A stretch of 64,000 nucleotides of DNA. It comes from JAVBMJ01 sp031551275 (lineage in GTDB: Bacteria > Bacteroidota > Bacteroidia > Bacteroidales > Rikenellaceae). Location of the stretch: positions 124,001-188,000 of the forward strand of contig JAVBNX010000014.1 in assembly GCA_031551275.1 (NCBI GenBank), given 5' to 3'. Positions 43,329-51,578 of the stretch are shown piece by piece. The position numbers were made by a program, and so were the translations under genes. Each line of letters opens with the position of its first letter. Within the stretch, counting starts at the first letter, position 1. The notes beneath the pieces are model-generated. The model was not told the origin of the DNA, searched no databases, and was given only the letters and a program-made list of their open reading frames with translations.

Positions 43329-44045
43329 TTAATAGTTTGCCGGATGGTCTTGGTCGAGAAGAGCGAACTCGGTTTTCCCGTTGAGGTTCATGCGCAGGTA
43401 GGTAATCGCCAGGCCCTCGCTTAAAAAGCGGGTTTCGTAGGCGGTCTTGACGCTCAATAGTTCGTCGGCGTAGTTTTCTCCGTAAATATCCGCGCAGGCT
43501 GCCTCGATCTCCAGGCCGTTGGTCTGGGCCAGGGAGATCGTGAAGTCATGCAGGGGGCGGTTGTCGGTCTTCAGGTGGATCTTTCCGCCGGGAGACAAAA
43601 ACCCGGCGTACATCTTCAGGAAAGCCGGGGCGGTCAGGCGTTTTTTGGCCCTGTCCTTGCCGGGCTGGGGGTCGGGGAAGGTAATCCATACCGAGTCGAT
43701 CTCGCCAAGCCCGAACAACGCGTCGATAAATTCGATCCTCGTGCGCAGGAAGGCGGCGTTGGAGAGGCCCTCCTCGGTGGCCGTCTTGGCCCCGCGCCAC
43801 ATCCTCGCGCCCTTGATGTCCACGCCGATAAAATTGCGTTCGGGGAACATACGCGCCATCGCCACCGTGTACTCGCCCCGGCCGCAGCCCAGTTCGACCG
43901 TGATGGGGTTGGAGTTACCGAAGACCTGCTCGCCCCACCGCCCCTTGAGGGGGTGCTCGCTGCGGAATACCTCGTCGAACTGGGGTTGGATCAGGTTTTT
44001 AAAGGTCAGGTTTTCGGCGAAACGCTTGTGTTTGTTCTTGCCCAT
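43329..44045 (-). CDS. trmB: tRNA (guanine-N7-)-methyltransferase
   Basis: 238 residues. SAM-binding motif VELGCGRGEYTVAMAR, DIKGARMWRGAK, and the family block SVWITFPDPQPGKDRAKKRL are all present. It methylates G46 of tRNA. A C-terminal extension (about 195-238) after the usual domain end is common in Bacteroidetes. It is the third gene of a minus-strand run ricT-gldH-trmB with a 15-base gap. Confidence 0.95.
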   Translation of the reverse strand: MGKNKHKRFAENLTFKNLIQPQFDEVFRSEHPLKGRWGEQVFGNSNPITVELGCGRGEYTVAMARMFPERNFIGVDIKGARMWRGAKTATEEGLSNAAFLRTRIEFIDALFGLGEIDSVWITFPDPQPGKDRAKKRLTAPAFLKMYAGFLSPGGKIHLKTDNRPLHDFTISLAQTNGLEIEAACADIYGENYADELLSVKTAYETRFLSEGLAITYLRMNLNGKTEFALLDQDHPANY

Positions 44046-44060
44046 CGGTCTTCAGGTAGG

Positions 44061-44507
44061 TTAGCGCAGGATGATCCCCACGGCTGTAAAGTTGCGCAAA
44101 GGGGGCTCCAGAGGCTTTATATCGAGCAGGTAATCGCCCGTTTGGGAGAATCTGGCCCGGGTGCGGTAGGACCACCGGCCCTCGTGGAAATCGTCGTCGG
44201 TCGTCCCGCTCGCGGGGATGTGCAATGTATCGATGCAGTAGGTCGAATCGGGGGCGGTCACACGGATCTCAAGGCTAAGAGCCTGCAATGCACCCAGATA
44301 GCGGAGCAGCAGGTCGAGGTCGTAGCTGTGCAGCGTATCCTGTACGGGGCATATGACCCTTACGCTCCGGTCCCAGTTCTGGGGGTCGGTCTCGGCGACC
44401 GAGACCCCGTGCTCGCGGATGCAAGAGGGCGTAACGGCGATGCAAAGGCCGCACACAAGCACAGGCCAAAGCCTTTTGAGCCGGGTTATCTGACCGGAAA
44501 ACGCCAT
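44061..44507 (-). CDS. gldH: Gliding-motility lipoprotein GldH family
   Basis: 148 residues with a lipoprotein-like N-terminus ending near Cys29 (a loose lipobox, TPSC). WSYRTRARFSQTGDYLLDI is typical of GldH near the C-terminus. GldH is needed for gliding in Flavobacterium but is retained in non-gliding Bacteroidales, where its role is unknown. Position directly downstream of the PSP1/RicT gene (5 bases) is the conserved order in Bacteroidetes and supports the call. Confidence 0.75.
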   Translation of the reverse strand: MAFSGQITRLKRLWPVLVCGLCIAVTPSCIREHGVSVAETDPQNWDRSVRVICPVQDTLHSYDLDLLLRYLGALQALSLEIRVTAPDSTYCIDTLHIPASGTTDDDFHEGRWSYRTRARFSQTGDYLLDIKPLEPPLRNFTAVGIILR

Positions 44508-44512
44508 CGGAT

Positions 44513-46024
44513 CTACTGGCCGCCGGATTGTCCGCCCGGGTTGCCGGAGTTGCCGGAATTACCTCCGCCGCCGCTGTTGCCGCCGTCGTTGCCGCTGTTG
44601 CCGCCGCCCCGGTTGCTGTTGCCGCGGCCGCGGTAGCGGTTGTCGCGTCTTTGGCCCTGCGGACGGTTGCCGCCCTGGCCGCCCTGCTGGGAGTTGCCTC
44701 CCTGGCGGGGCTCCCCGCTTTGCTGGCCCTGTTGTTGGCGGTGTTCGCCCTGCGGACGGTTACCGCCCTGGCGGTCGCCGTGCGGTTTGCGGTCGGAATG
44801 GGAGCGGTCGCCGCCTTGCTGGCCGCGCTGCTGGCCTTCGTGTTGGGGGTTAGCTTCCCGGTTGCCGCCCTTTTTGCGGCGGTTGTTGTTGCGGTTGCCG
44901 CCCTGGCGGTCGAAGCGGGTAATGCTGTCCTCGCCGCCCGCGCTGACGAACGAGGGTTCGTCGCTCACGGGCGCGAAGCTGCTCGCGTCCTCCAGGCGGT
45001 CGGGCTTGCTGCCCTTGCGGTTGGCCTCCATGATCTCCTTGACGCGCGCCACGGAGATCGTTTTGGCCCCGTCCAGCGAGTTGGGCGCGGTCGAGAAGCT
45101 CATCGTCTTGGAGAGGATGTCGCTCTTGACGTGGAAATAGTCGGCGTCCATGACCTGCAAGGGGCCGTGCAGACGCGGGAAATCCTTGCGCGCGTCGAGG
45201 TAGGTGTCCAGTTCGTAGATCAGACAGCACTTCAGCTTGCCGCACTGCCCGGCCAGCTTCAGCGGGTTGAGCGAGAGCTCCTGGTGTCGTGCGGCGTTGG
45301 TGGTGACCGAGATAAAGCCCGAGATCCACGACGCGCAGCACAGCTCCCTTCCGCAGGAACCCAGGCCCCCGATGCGGCCCGCCTCCTGGCGTGCGCCGAT
45401 CTGCTTCATCTCCACGCGGATATGGAACTGTTCGGCGAAGATCTTGATCAGTTCGCGGAAGTCGACCCGTTCGTCGGCGATGTAGTAGAATATCGCCTTG
45501 ATCTTGTCGCCCTGGTACTCCACGTCGCCGATCTTCATGTTCAGCCCCAGCGAGGCGGCGATCTGGCGCGAGCGGATCATCGTTTCGTGCTCCATGGCGA
45601 TGGCCTCCTGCCACTTTTCGATGTCGTAGGGCTTGGCCTTGCGGTAGATCTTTTTGTACTCGCCGTTCTGGGGGTTGAAGCCCACGCGCTTCATCTGGCG
45701 GGCGACGATATCGCCGCTCAGCGATACGATGCCGATGTCGTGGCCGGGAGAGGCCTCCACGGCGACGATATCGCCCTGCTTCAAATCCACGCCCGAGGCG
45801 TTGACGTAGTAGCCCCGGCGGGTATTCTTAAAGCGGACCTCGAGGATGTTGTTCTCGTAGTTCTCGGGGTAATCCTCCAGCCAGTCGGTGGTGTGGAGCT
45901 TGTAGCACCCCTCGCAGGGGGTGGCCATCGTTTCGGAGCCGCAGTTGCAAAAGCGGCATCCCCGGCCCATTTCGGGGCTGCAATGGCAGGTGTCTTTGGG
46001 TTGTATATCGTTTTGGTCGTTCAT
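44513..46024 (-). CDS. ricT: PSP1-domain protein (RicT/YaaT) with long Arg/Gly/Asn/Gln-rich tail
   Basis: 503 residues. A Cys-rich N-terminus (CRFCNCG, PCEGCYK) could bind an Fe-S cluster or zinc. The PSP1 core spans about 55-330: RQIAASLGLNMKIGDVEYQG, GGLGSCGRELCCASW and SGQCGKLKCCLIYELD-like AGQCGKLKCC, with more cysteines. RicT with RicA/F tunes RNase Y and mRNA processing in Bacillus. Residues about 370-503 are a low-complexity Gly/Asn/Gln/Arg tail with RG repeats (RYRGRGNSNRGGG), suited to RNA binding. Heads a run with gldH and trmB. Confidence 0.88.
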   Translation of the reverse strand: MNDQNDIQPKDTCHCSPEMGRGCRFCNCGSETMATPCEGCYKLHTTDWLEDYPENYENNILEVRFKNTRRGYYVNASGVDLKQGDIVAVEASPGHDIGIVSLSGDIVARQMKRVGFNPQNGEYKKIYRKAKPYDIEKWQEAIAMEHETMIRSRQIAASLGLNMKIGDVEYQGDKIKAIFYYIADERVDFRELIKIFAEQFHIRVEMKQIGARQEAGRIGGLGSCGRELCCASWISGFISVTTNAARHQELSLNPLKLAGQCGKLKCCLIYELDTYLDARKDFPRLHGPLQVMDADYFHVKSDILSKTMSFSTAPNSLDGAKTISVARVKEIMEANRKGSKPDRLEDASSFAPVSDEPSFVSAGGEDSITRFDRQGGNRNNNRRKKGGNREANPQHEGQQRGQQGGDRSHSDRKPHGDRQGGNRPQGEHRQQQGQQSGEPRQGGNSQQGGQGGNRPQGQRRDNRYRGRGNSNRGGGNSGNDGGNSGGGGNSGNSGNPGGQSGGQ

Positions 46025-46043
46025 CGGGAAAATTATGGATTTA

Positions 46044-46051
46044 CAAAGTTA
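46044..46051 (-). promoter_or_regulatory. -7 element for ricT, overlapping the end of the MATE gene
   Basis: TAACTTTG on the minus strand, 19 bases before the ricT ATG. It overlaps the MATE stop codon at 46049-46051. Confidence 0.55.
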
Positions 46052-47407
46052 CGAATTTTTTCGCAATAATTCGTAACGGTTGTTGAACCTGCGGGTAAGC
46101 AAAAGCGCGGCCAGGGTCAGGCCCACGACGTAACCCGCCCAGACCCCGCTCGCGCCCATGCCCAGCGGGAAAGCGAAGCAGTAGCCCACCGGCAAGGCTA
46201 CCAGCACGTAGGAGAAGCAGGCGATCACGGCGGTGGCCTTCACGTCCTTCATACCGCGCAGGATGCCCAGGGTAACGGCCTGCATCCCGTCGGAGAGCTG
46301 GAATATCGCCGTGAGGATCAATAATCTGGATGCGGCGGCGATCAATTCGGGGTCGTCGGTAAAGACCATCGGGATATATTTCCTAAAAAGGACCATCAGC
46401 GTGGCCATCACGAAGTTATAGAGCAAGGCGATGTGGCGCGCCGCGTTGGCCGAGCGCAGCACGCCGGGCAGGTTGCCCCGCCCCATTTCGTGGCTTACCC
46501 GGATCGTGGTGGCCGAGGAGATGCCCAGGATGATCATGAAGGTCATGCTGGCGACGTTGATGGCGATCTGGTTGGCGGCCAGTTGCAGGGCCCCGATCCA
46601 TCCCACCATGATCGAGCCCAGCGAGAACAGGCTCGTCTCCATGGCCAGTTGCGACGAAATGGGAAGCCCGATCATGAATTGGTCTTTGAGCCTGCGCCAG
46701 GAGAAAAACTCGCCTTTGAAAAAGAGCAGGTAACGGCGCAGCGAGTCTTTGTGGCGGAAGTAGACGACGATGGCCACGGGGGTAAGCAAACGCGCGATCA
46801 GCGTGGCCAGCCCGGCCCCGGCGGCGCCCATCCGGGGTGCGCCCAGCTTGCCGAAGATCAAAATGTAGTTCAAAATGATGTTCAGCACGTTGGACCACAA
46901 AAGGATGTGCATCGCCATCCGGGTATTGCCCACCCCTTCCAGGAATTGCCGGAAGCAGGAGAAGACCATTACCGGCAGCATCGACCAGGCCAGGTACTTG
47001 TAGTAGGGGATGGCCATAGAGACCACCCCGGGGTCCTGCCCCATATGGTGCATCAGGGGGACCAGCCCCAGCATCAGGGCCGTGGTCACAATGCCCGCCA
47101 TGGTGCATAGCAGCATCGAGTTCTGGAACTCGATGGAGGATTGCCGGAAGTCGCCGCGCCCGAAGTGGTGGCCCACCAGAGGGGTCAGCCCCATGGCGAA
47201 GCCCAGCCCGAACAAAAAGACGATAAAATAGATCGTCCCGCCGAAAGAGACCGCCGCCAGGGGGACGGCGCCCAAACGGCCGACCATGATGTTGTCGGCC
47301 AGTTGGGTGGCGATCTGCCCCGCCTGCGAGAGCATCACTGGGAGGGCAAGTTTCAGGTTGAGGTTATATTGTTCCCGGTAAACCCGGTGGAAACTGCGGA
47401 AATTCAT
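46049..47407 (-). CDS. MATE family multidrug/Na+ efflux transporter
   Basis: 452 residues, twelve membrane helices. NLKLALPVMLSQAGQIATQL and ADNIMVGRLGAVPLAAVSFG are the MATE N-terminal block; GFAMGLTPLVGHHFGRGD is the next conserved loop; GLPISSQLAMETSLFSL opens the second half. It exports cationic compounds against Na+ or H+. The start at 47407 lies only 4 bases from a -7 element, so the mRNA is nearly leaderless or the true start is unusual; upstream ATG at 47458 is before the promoter. Confidence 0.92.
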   Translation of the reverse strand: MNFRSFHRVYREQYNLNLKLALPVMLSQAGQIATQLADNIMVGRLGAVPLAAVSFGGTIYFIVFLFGLGFAMGLTPLVGHHFGRGDFRQSSIEFQNSMLLCTMAGIVTTALMLGLVPLMHHMGQDPGVVSMAIPYYKYLAWSMLPVMVFSCFRQFLEGVGNTRMAMHILLWSNVLNIILNYILIFGKLGAPRMGAAGAGLATLIARLLTPVAIVVYFRHKDSLRRYLLFFKGEFFSWRRLKDQFMIGLPISSQLAMETSLFSLGSIMVGWIGALQLAANQIAINVASMTFMIILGISSATTIRVSHEMGRGNLPGVLRSANAARHIALLYNFVMATLMVLFRKYIPMVFTDDPELIAAASRLLILTAIFQLSDGMQAVTLGILRGMKDVKATAVIACFSYVLVALPVGYCFAFPLGMGASGVWAGYVVGLTLAALLLTRRFNNRYELLRKNS

Positions 47408-47411
47408 GCCG

Positions 47412-47419
47412 CAAAGATA
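47412..47419 (-). promoter_or_regulatory. -7 element for the MATE gene
   Basis: TATCTTTG on the minus strand, 4 bases before the ATG. Confidence 0.55.
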
Positions 47420-47442
47420 GGCAAATTCATCGGGCAATTTCC

Positions 47443-47450
47443 TACCTTTG
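47443..47450 (+). promoter_or_regulatory. -7 element for the metallophosphatase gene
   Basis: TACCTTTG, 19 bases before the ATG at 47470, divergent from the MATE element 23 bases away. Confidence 0.6.
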
Positions 47451-47469
47451 TATTTCAACCGTTCAAACC

Positions 47470-48480
47470 ATGAAACCGACCCTGACCCTGATTGCCGCCC
47501 TGTGCCTGTTACCCATGATCTGCTTTGCGGCGGGCCCTGAAAAGCAGCGCGGCACGATCCGCCTGATCATGCTGCCCGACTCGCAGTCCTACGTCCAGAA
47601 CCCTGACAACATCAAATGCTTCTACGCCCAGGGCGAATGGATCGCCGCCAACCGGGAGGGCATCGACTTCGTGCTGCACCAGGGTGACATTACTACCAAC
47701 AACGGCGGGGCCCAATGGAAGCTGGCGACCCCCATTTTCCGGATGCTCGACCAAAGCGGCGTGCCCTACACCTTCGTGGGCGGCAACCACGACAACGGCC
47801 CCTCGGGCAAAGGCGACGTGAGGATGACCCAACCCATGAACCGCCACCTGCCCTGGGCCAAATACTGCGATAAGCCGTGGTTCGGGGGAGCCTTCAAGGA
47901 GGGCGAAATGGACAACACCTACCACTTTTTCACGGCGGAAGGCTATAAGTTCCTGCTCCTCTCGCTGGAGTTCGCCCCGCGCAACGTGGTGCTCGAGTGG
48001 GCCAACCAAGTGATCGAATCCCACCCCAAACACAACGTGATCATCAACACCCACGCCTACATGTACTCCGACGACCTGCGCATGGGTCAGGACTCCACGC
48101 ACAAATGGCTGCCCGCCTCCTACGGCCTGGGCAAAGACAAATCCGGGGACGAGTACGCCAACAGCGGTCAGGAAATGTGGGAAAAGATGGTCGGCCTCCA
48201 CCGCAATGTATTGATGGTCGAGAGCGGCCACGTGCTCAACCGGGGGGCGGGACGGCTGGTCAGCAAAGGCGAACACGGCAACATGGTCTACCAGATGCTG
48301 GCCAACTACCAGGCCCCCATCGAGGGGTACAACAACGGGGGCGACGCTTTTTTAAGGGTGGTGGACATCGACCCGAAGCGAAAGACGATCGAGGTCAGGA
48401 CCTACTCCCCTTTGCTGGACGAGTTCCTGACCGACGAGAACCAGCAATTTACCTTTACCAAGGTCAAGCTGGTCAAATAA
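47470..48480 (+). CDS. Secreted calcineurin-like metallophosphoesterase
   Basis: 336 residues with a type I signal peptide (ending LPMICFA-AG). The metal-site motifs run in order: LPDSQSY (Asp-x-Gln form), VLHQGDITTN, VGGNHDNG, INTHAYM and VESGHVL. It should hydrolyse phosphate mono- or diesters in the periplasm; the substrate is unknown. The gene is monocistronic and convergent with the Clp ATPase gene, whose stop begins at the next base. Confidence 0.87.
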   Translation: MKPTLTLIAALCLLPMICFAAGPEKQRGTIRLIMLPDSQSYVQNPDNIKCFYAQGEWIAANREGIDFVLHQGDITTNNGGAQWKLATPIFRMLDQSGVPYTFVGGNHDNGPSGKGDVRMTQPMNRHLPWAKYCDKPWFGGAFKEGEMDNTYHFFTAEGYKFLLLSLEFAPRNVVLEWANQVIESHPKHNVIINTHAYMYSDDLRMGQDSTHKWLPASYGLGKDKSGDEYANSGQEMWEKMVGLHRNVLMVESGHVLNRGAGRLVSKGEHGNMVYQMLANYQAPIEGYNNGGDAFLRVVDIDPKRKTIEVRTYSPLLDEFLTDENQQFTFTKVKLVK

Positions 48481-50814
48481 TCAGCTTGCTTTACGCAGCT
48501 TGAACCCCTCCTTGCGGCGGGTCAGGCGCACCGTGTCGCCGCTTTTGACCTCGCCCTTGACGATCATCTCGGCCAGGGGCTCCTCGATGCAGCGCAACAA
48601 GGCCCGTTTGAGCGACCTGACCCCGCACTCGGGGCGGTAGCCCTGCTCGATAAGCTGGCGGCGCACGGGGCGGGGGATCTCCATCTTCAGGCCCAGGTCG
48701 TTTGTGCGCTCGATCAGCGAATGGATCTGCCGGTCGGCGATGGCCGCCATATCGTCGGGCGTGAGGGTATTGAAAACGACGATATCATCGAGGCGGTTCA
48801 GAAATTCGGGGGCGAAAACAGCCTCCAGAGAACGCCGGTAACGCTCTTCCTGCCGCTCTCCCTCGCTGGCCGGGACGGCTTTGTAACCCACCTCGGCGGG
48901 GCGGCCCGTAAAGCCCCTTGAACCCGCGTTGGAGGTCAAAATAATGACTGTGTTGCGGAAATCGACCGTCCGGCCCAGCGAGTCGGTCAGGCGGCCCTCG
49001 TCGAAGAGCTGCAACATGAGGTTGAACAGGTCGGGGTGGGCCTTCTCGACCTCGTCCAGCAGCACCACCGAATAGGGCTTGCGCCGTACCGCCTCGGTCA
49101 GTTGGCCGCCCTCCCCGTAGCCCACATAGCCCGGGGGCGAGCCGATCAGCCGCGAAACGTTGTGCTTCTCGGAGTACTCGCTCATGTCGATCCTAACGAT
49201 CGAGTCGCGGCCCGGAAAGAGCAGGCTTGCCAACTCCCGGGCCAGGTGGGTCTTGCCCACCCCGGTCGGGCCTACGAACAAAAAGACCCCGATCGGCTTG
49301 CCCGGCTCCCGAAGGCCCGCGCGGCTGCGCTGGATGGCCCTCGTGACCCGTTCCACGGCGTGGGGCTGGCCGATTACCGTGCGGCCCAACTGCTCGATCA
49401 TGCGGGCCGGATCATCTTCGCAATCCGTGCCGGCATGGGAAACGGGGATGCCGCTCATCAACTCGATGGTTTGCCGTATCTGCAACTCGCCCACCTCGGA
49501 GCCTCCCGCCTGGTTGACCCTGGAACCCGCCTCGTCCATCACGTCGATCGCCTTGTCGGGGAAGTGGCGCTCGGGCAGGTAGCGTCCCGAGAGTTTCACG
49601 CAGGCCTCCAGCGCGGCGTCGGAGTAACTCACGGCGTGGTGCGCCTGGTAGGCCTCGCGCAGGCCGCGCAAAATATCGAGCGTCTGGCCTTGCGTGGGCG
49701 GATCGATCAGTATCCTCTGGAAACGCCTCTCCAGGGCCGCGTCGCTCTCGATGCAGCGGCGGTACTCATCCAGGGTCGTGGCCCCGATGCAGCGCATCTC
49801 GCCCCGCGCCAAAGCCGGCTTGAGGATGTTGGCGGCGTCCAGGTTGCCCTGCGCGCCCCCCGCACCGGAAATGGTGTGGATCTCGTCGATGAAAAGGATC
49901 GTCTCCGGGTGCTCCTCCAGGGCATGGACCAGCTCCTTGACCCGCTCCTCGAACTGGCCCCGGTATTTGGTCCCGGCCACCAGGGTAGCCACGTCCAATG
50001 AGAATATATGTTTATTCTGGAGCCATTGCGGGACCTCGCCCCGGCCGATGCGCAGGGCCAGGCCCTCCACCACGGCGCTCTTGCCCACGCCGGCCTCGCC
50101 GACCAGGATGGGGTTGTTCTTCTTTTTGCGGCCCAGGATGCAGATCAGCCTTGCGATCTCCTCGTCGCGGCCCACCACATTGTCGATGCGCCCGAGGCGG
50201 GCGGCCTCGACCAGGTCGGTCCCGTACTTCGCCGGGAAGGGTTTCTTTTGCTCCTGTCCGGCGGGAGCCCCGGTTTTGCGCCGTTTAACGGTCACGATGG
50301 GGTTGTTGGCCACGTAGGACTCCAGCGCGTGGAGCTCGTCGTAGTAATCCTCCTCGGCGGGGAGCTGGCAAACATATTCGCGGATCGTCTCGTAACCGAT
50401 GTGGTAGACCTCGAGGTGCTGCCTGCAAAGCGTATTGGGATCGGCCAACGCTGCCAGAAGCAGGTGGCCCGTGTTGACCGTGTCGTAATCGGGGGTGACC
50501 CTTTCGCGCACCCCGCTCAGGCAGGCGTGCAACTCCACGTCCTGACATGGCGCGGGCCTGCGCTTGAGGCCCTGTTCGATCCGTTTGCGCACCTGGTAGA
50601 CCTCCCACTCCTTGAGCAGCTTGCGCAGCAGGTGGCCCGCGTGGCAGTTGGTACGGGAGATCGCCTCCAGCACGATATGGTCCAGATGCAGGGCCTCCCC
50701 GGCGTTTTGCCTCGCGACGTCGACCAGGGAGAGAAGGATCGCCGACTCTTTGAAATCTTTTTTATCGTCTGTCTTCACGCCCATATAACGCAGCGCAAAG
50801 GGCGGATATTTCAT
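48481..50814 (-). CDS. clpC: Clp-family AAA+ unfoldase (ClpA/ClpC type) without an M-domain
   Basis: 777 residues. N-terminal Clp repeat domain (about 20-165), NBD1 Walker A GEAGVGKSAVVEG (about 240), NBD2 GPTGVGKTHLARE (about 515). The ClpP-docking loop position reads VGY (RPAEVGYKAV). Between NBD1 and NBD2 the sequence passes from DEAGSRVNQ to VGELQIRQ with no coiled-coil M-domain, so it is ClpA-like in architecture and shorter than usual ClpC (about 810-850). It feeds proteins to ClpP, which is not in the window. It lies 8 bases after DedA and is probably co-transcribed. Confidence 0.9.
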   Translation of the reverse strand: MKYPPFALRYMGVKTDDKKDFKESAILLSLVDVARQNAGEALHLDHIVLEAISRTNCHAGHLLRKLLKEWEVYQVRKRIEQGLKRRPAPCQDVELHACLSGVRERVTPDYDTVNTGHLLLAALADPNTLCRQHLEVYHIGYETIREYVCQLPAEEDYYDELHALESYVANNPIVTVKRRKTGAPAGQEQKKPFPAKYGTDLVEAARLGRIDNVVGRDEEIARLICILGRKKKNNPILVGEAGVGKSAVVEGLALRIGRGEVPQWLQNKHIFSLDVATLVAGTKYRGQFEERVKELVHALEEHPETILFIDEIHTISGAGGAQGNLDAANILKPALARGEMRCIGATTLDEYRRCIESDAALERRFQRILIDPPTQGQTLDILRGLREAYQAHHAVSYSDAALEACVKLSGRYLPERHFPDKAIDVMDEAGSRVNQAGGSEVGELQIRQTIELMSGIPVSHAGTDCEDDPARMIEQLGRTVIGQPHAVERVTRAIQRSRAGLREPGKPIGVFLFVGPTGVGKTHLARELASLLFPGRDSIVRIDMSEYSEKHNVSRLIGSPPGYVGYGEGGQLTEAVRRKPYSVVLLDEVEKAHPDLFNLMLQLFDEGRLTDSLGRTVDFRNTVIILTSNAGSRGFTGRPAEVGYKAVPASEGERQEERYRRSLEAVFAPEFLNRLDDIVVFNTLTPDDMAAIADRQIHSLIERTNDLGLKMEIPRPVRRQLIEQGYRPECGVRSLKRALLRCIEEPLAEMIVKGEVKSGDTVRLTRRKEGFKLRKAS

Positions 50815-50822
50815 AACCGGGA

Positions 50823-51476
50823 TTACTTCTTATGTGAAGTTTTCCCAATGCGCCACGCCTGGACCACTCCCGGAATCAATGACAGCAGGATGATAGCCAC
50901 CATCAGAAGGCTCAGGTTGCGCTTGACGAAATCCAGTTCGCCGAAGAAATAACCCGCATACATAAAGAGCGCCACCCACACCACGCCGCCTGTAATGTTG
51001 AACAGCGCGAAGCGGCGGTAACGCATCCTGCCCATGCCCGCCACAAAGGGGGCGAAGGTGCGTACTATGGGCACGAAACGGGCGATGACGATGGTCCCGC
51101 CGCCGTATTTTTCGTAGAAATCGTGGGTCTTTTCGAGGTAGCTGCGTTTGAATACCCTGGAGTCGGGGTTGCGGAACAACCGCTCTCCGAAGGATCGCCC
51201 GATCGTGTAATTGGCCGCGTCGCCCAGCACGGCCGCCAGGATCATAACCGCCACCAGCAGGTTCACATCCAGGTGGTTGCCGCCGATGGCGGCCAACGTC
51301 CCGGCCACGAAAAGCAGCGAGTCGCCCGGCAGAAAAGGGGTGACCACCAGGCCCGTCTCGCAGAAGACGACCAGAAAAAGGATCGCGTAGATCCATATCC
51401 CGTACATGGCCACCAACTCCGCCAGGTGGACGTCGAGGTGGAGGATCAAATCGATGACCGTGTGGATAAACTCCAT
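50823..51476 (-). CDS. DedA family inner-membrane protein
   Basis: 217 residues. ETGLVVTPFLPGDSLLFVAG and YTIGRSFGERLF are DedA marks, and FVPIVRTFAPFVAGMGRMRYRRF carries the conserved Arg/Pro re-entrant segment. DedA proteins are thought to flip lipids such as undecaprenyl phosphate or phosphatidylethanolamine. The frame is open far upstream (to 52196) but the ATG at 51476 follows the promoter and is the normal family start. It precedes the Clp ATPase. Confidence 0.92.
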   Translation of the reverse strand: MEFIHTVIDLILHLDVHLAELVAMYGIWIYAILFLVVFCETGLVVTPFLPGDSLLFVAGTLAAIGGNHLDVNLLVAVMILAAVLGDAANYTIGRSFGERLFRNPDSRVFKRSYLEKTHDFYEKYGGGTIVIARFVPIVRTFAPFVAGMGRMRYRRFALFNITGGVVWVALFMYAGYFFGELDFVKRNLSLLMVAIILLSLIPGVVQAWRIGKTSHKK

Positions 51477-51504
51477 GGCAAATGGGGAAAGTGAAAAACC
51501 TTTG

Positions 51505-51512
51505 CAAAAGTA
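51505..51512 (-). promoter_or_regulatory. -7 element for the DedA-Clp unit
   Basis: TACTTTTG on the minus strand, 28 bases before the DedA ATG. Confidence 0.55.
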
Positions 51513-51544
51513 AGTCGTTTCCGGCGAAATCCGATCCCTTTTAA

Positions 51545-51552
51545 TAACTTTG
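51545..51552 (+). promoter_or_regulatory. -7 element for the serine hydrolase gene
   Basis: TAACTTTG, 26 bases before the ATG at 51579. Confidence 0.55.
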
Positions 51553-51578
51553 CAAAACTCAACCTGAAAAAAGCCCCG

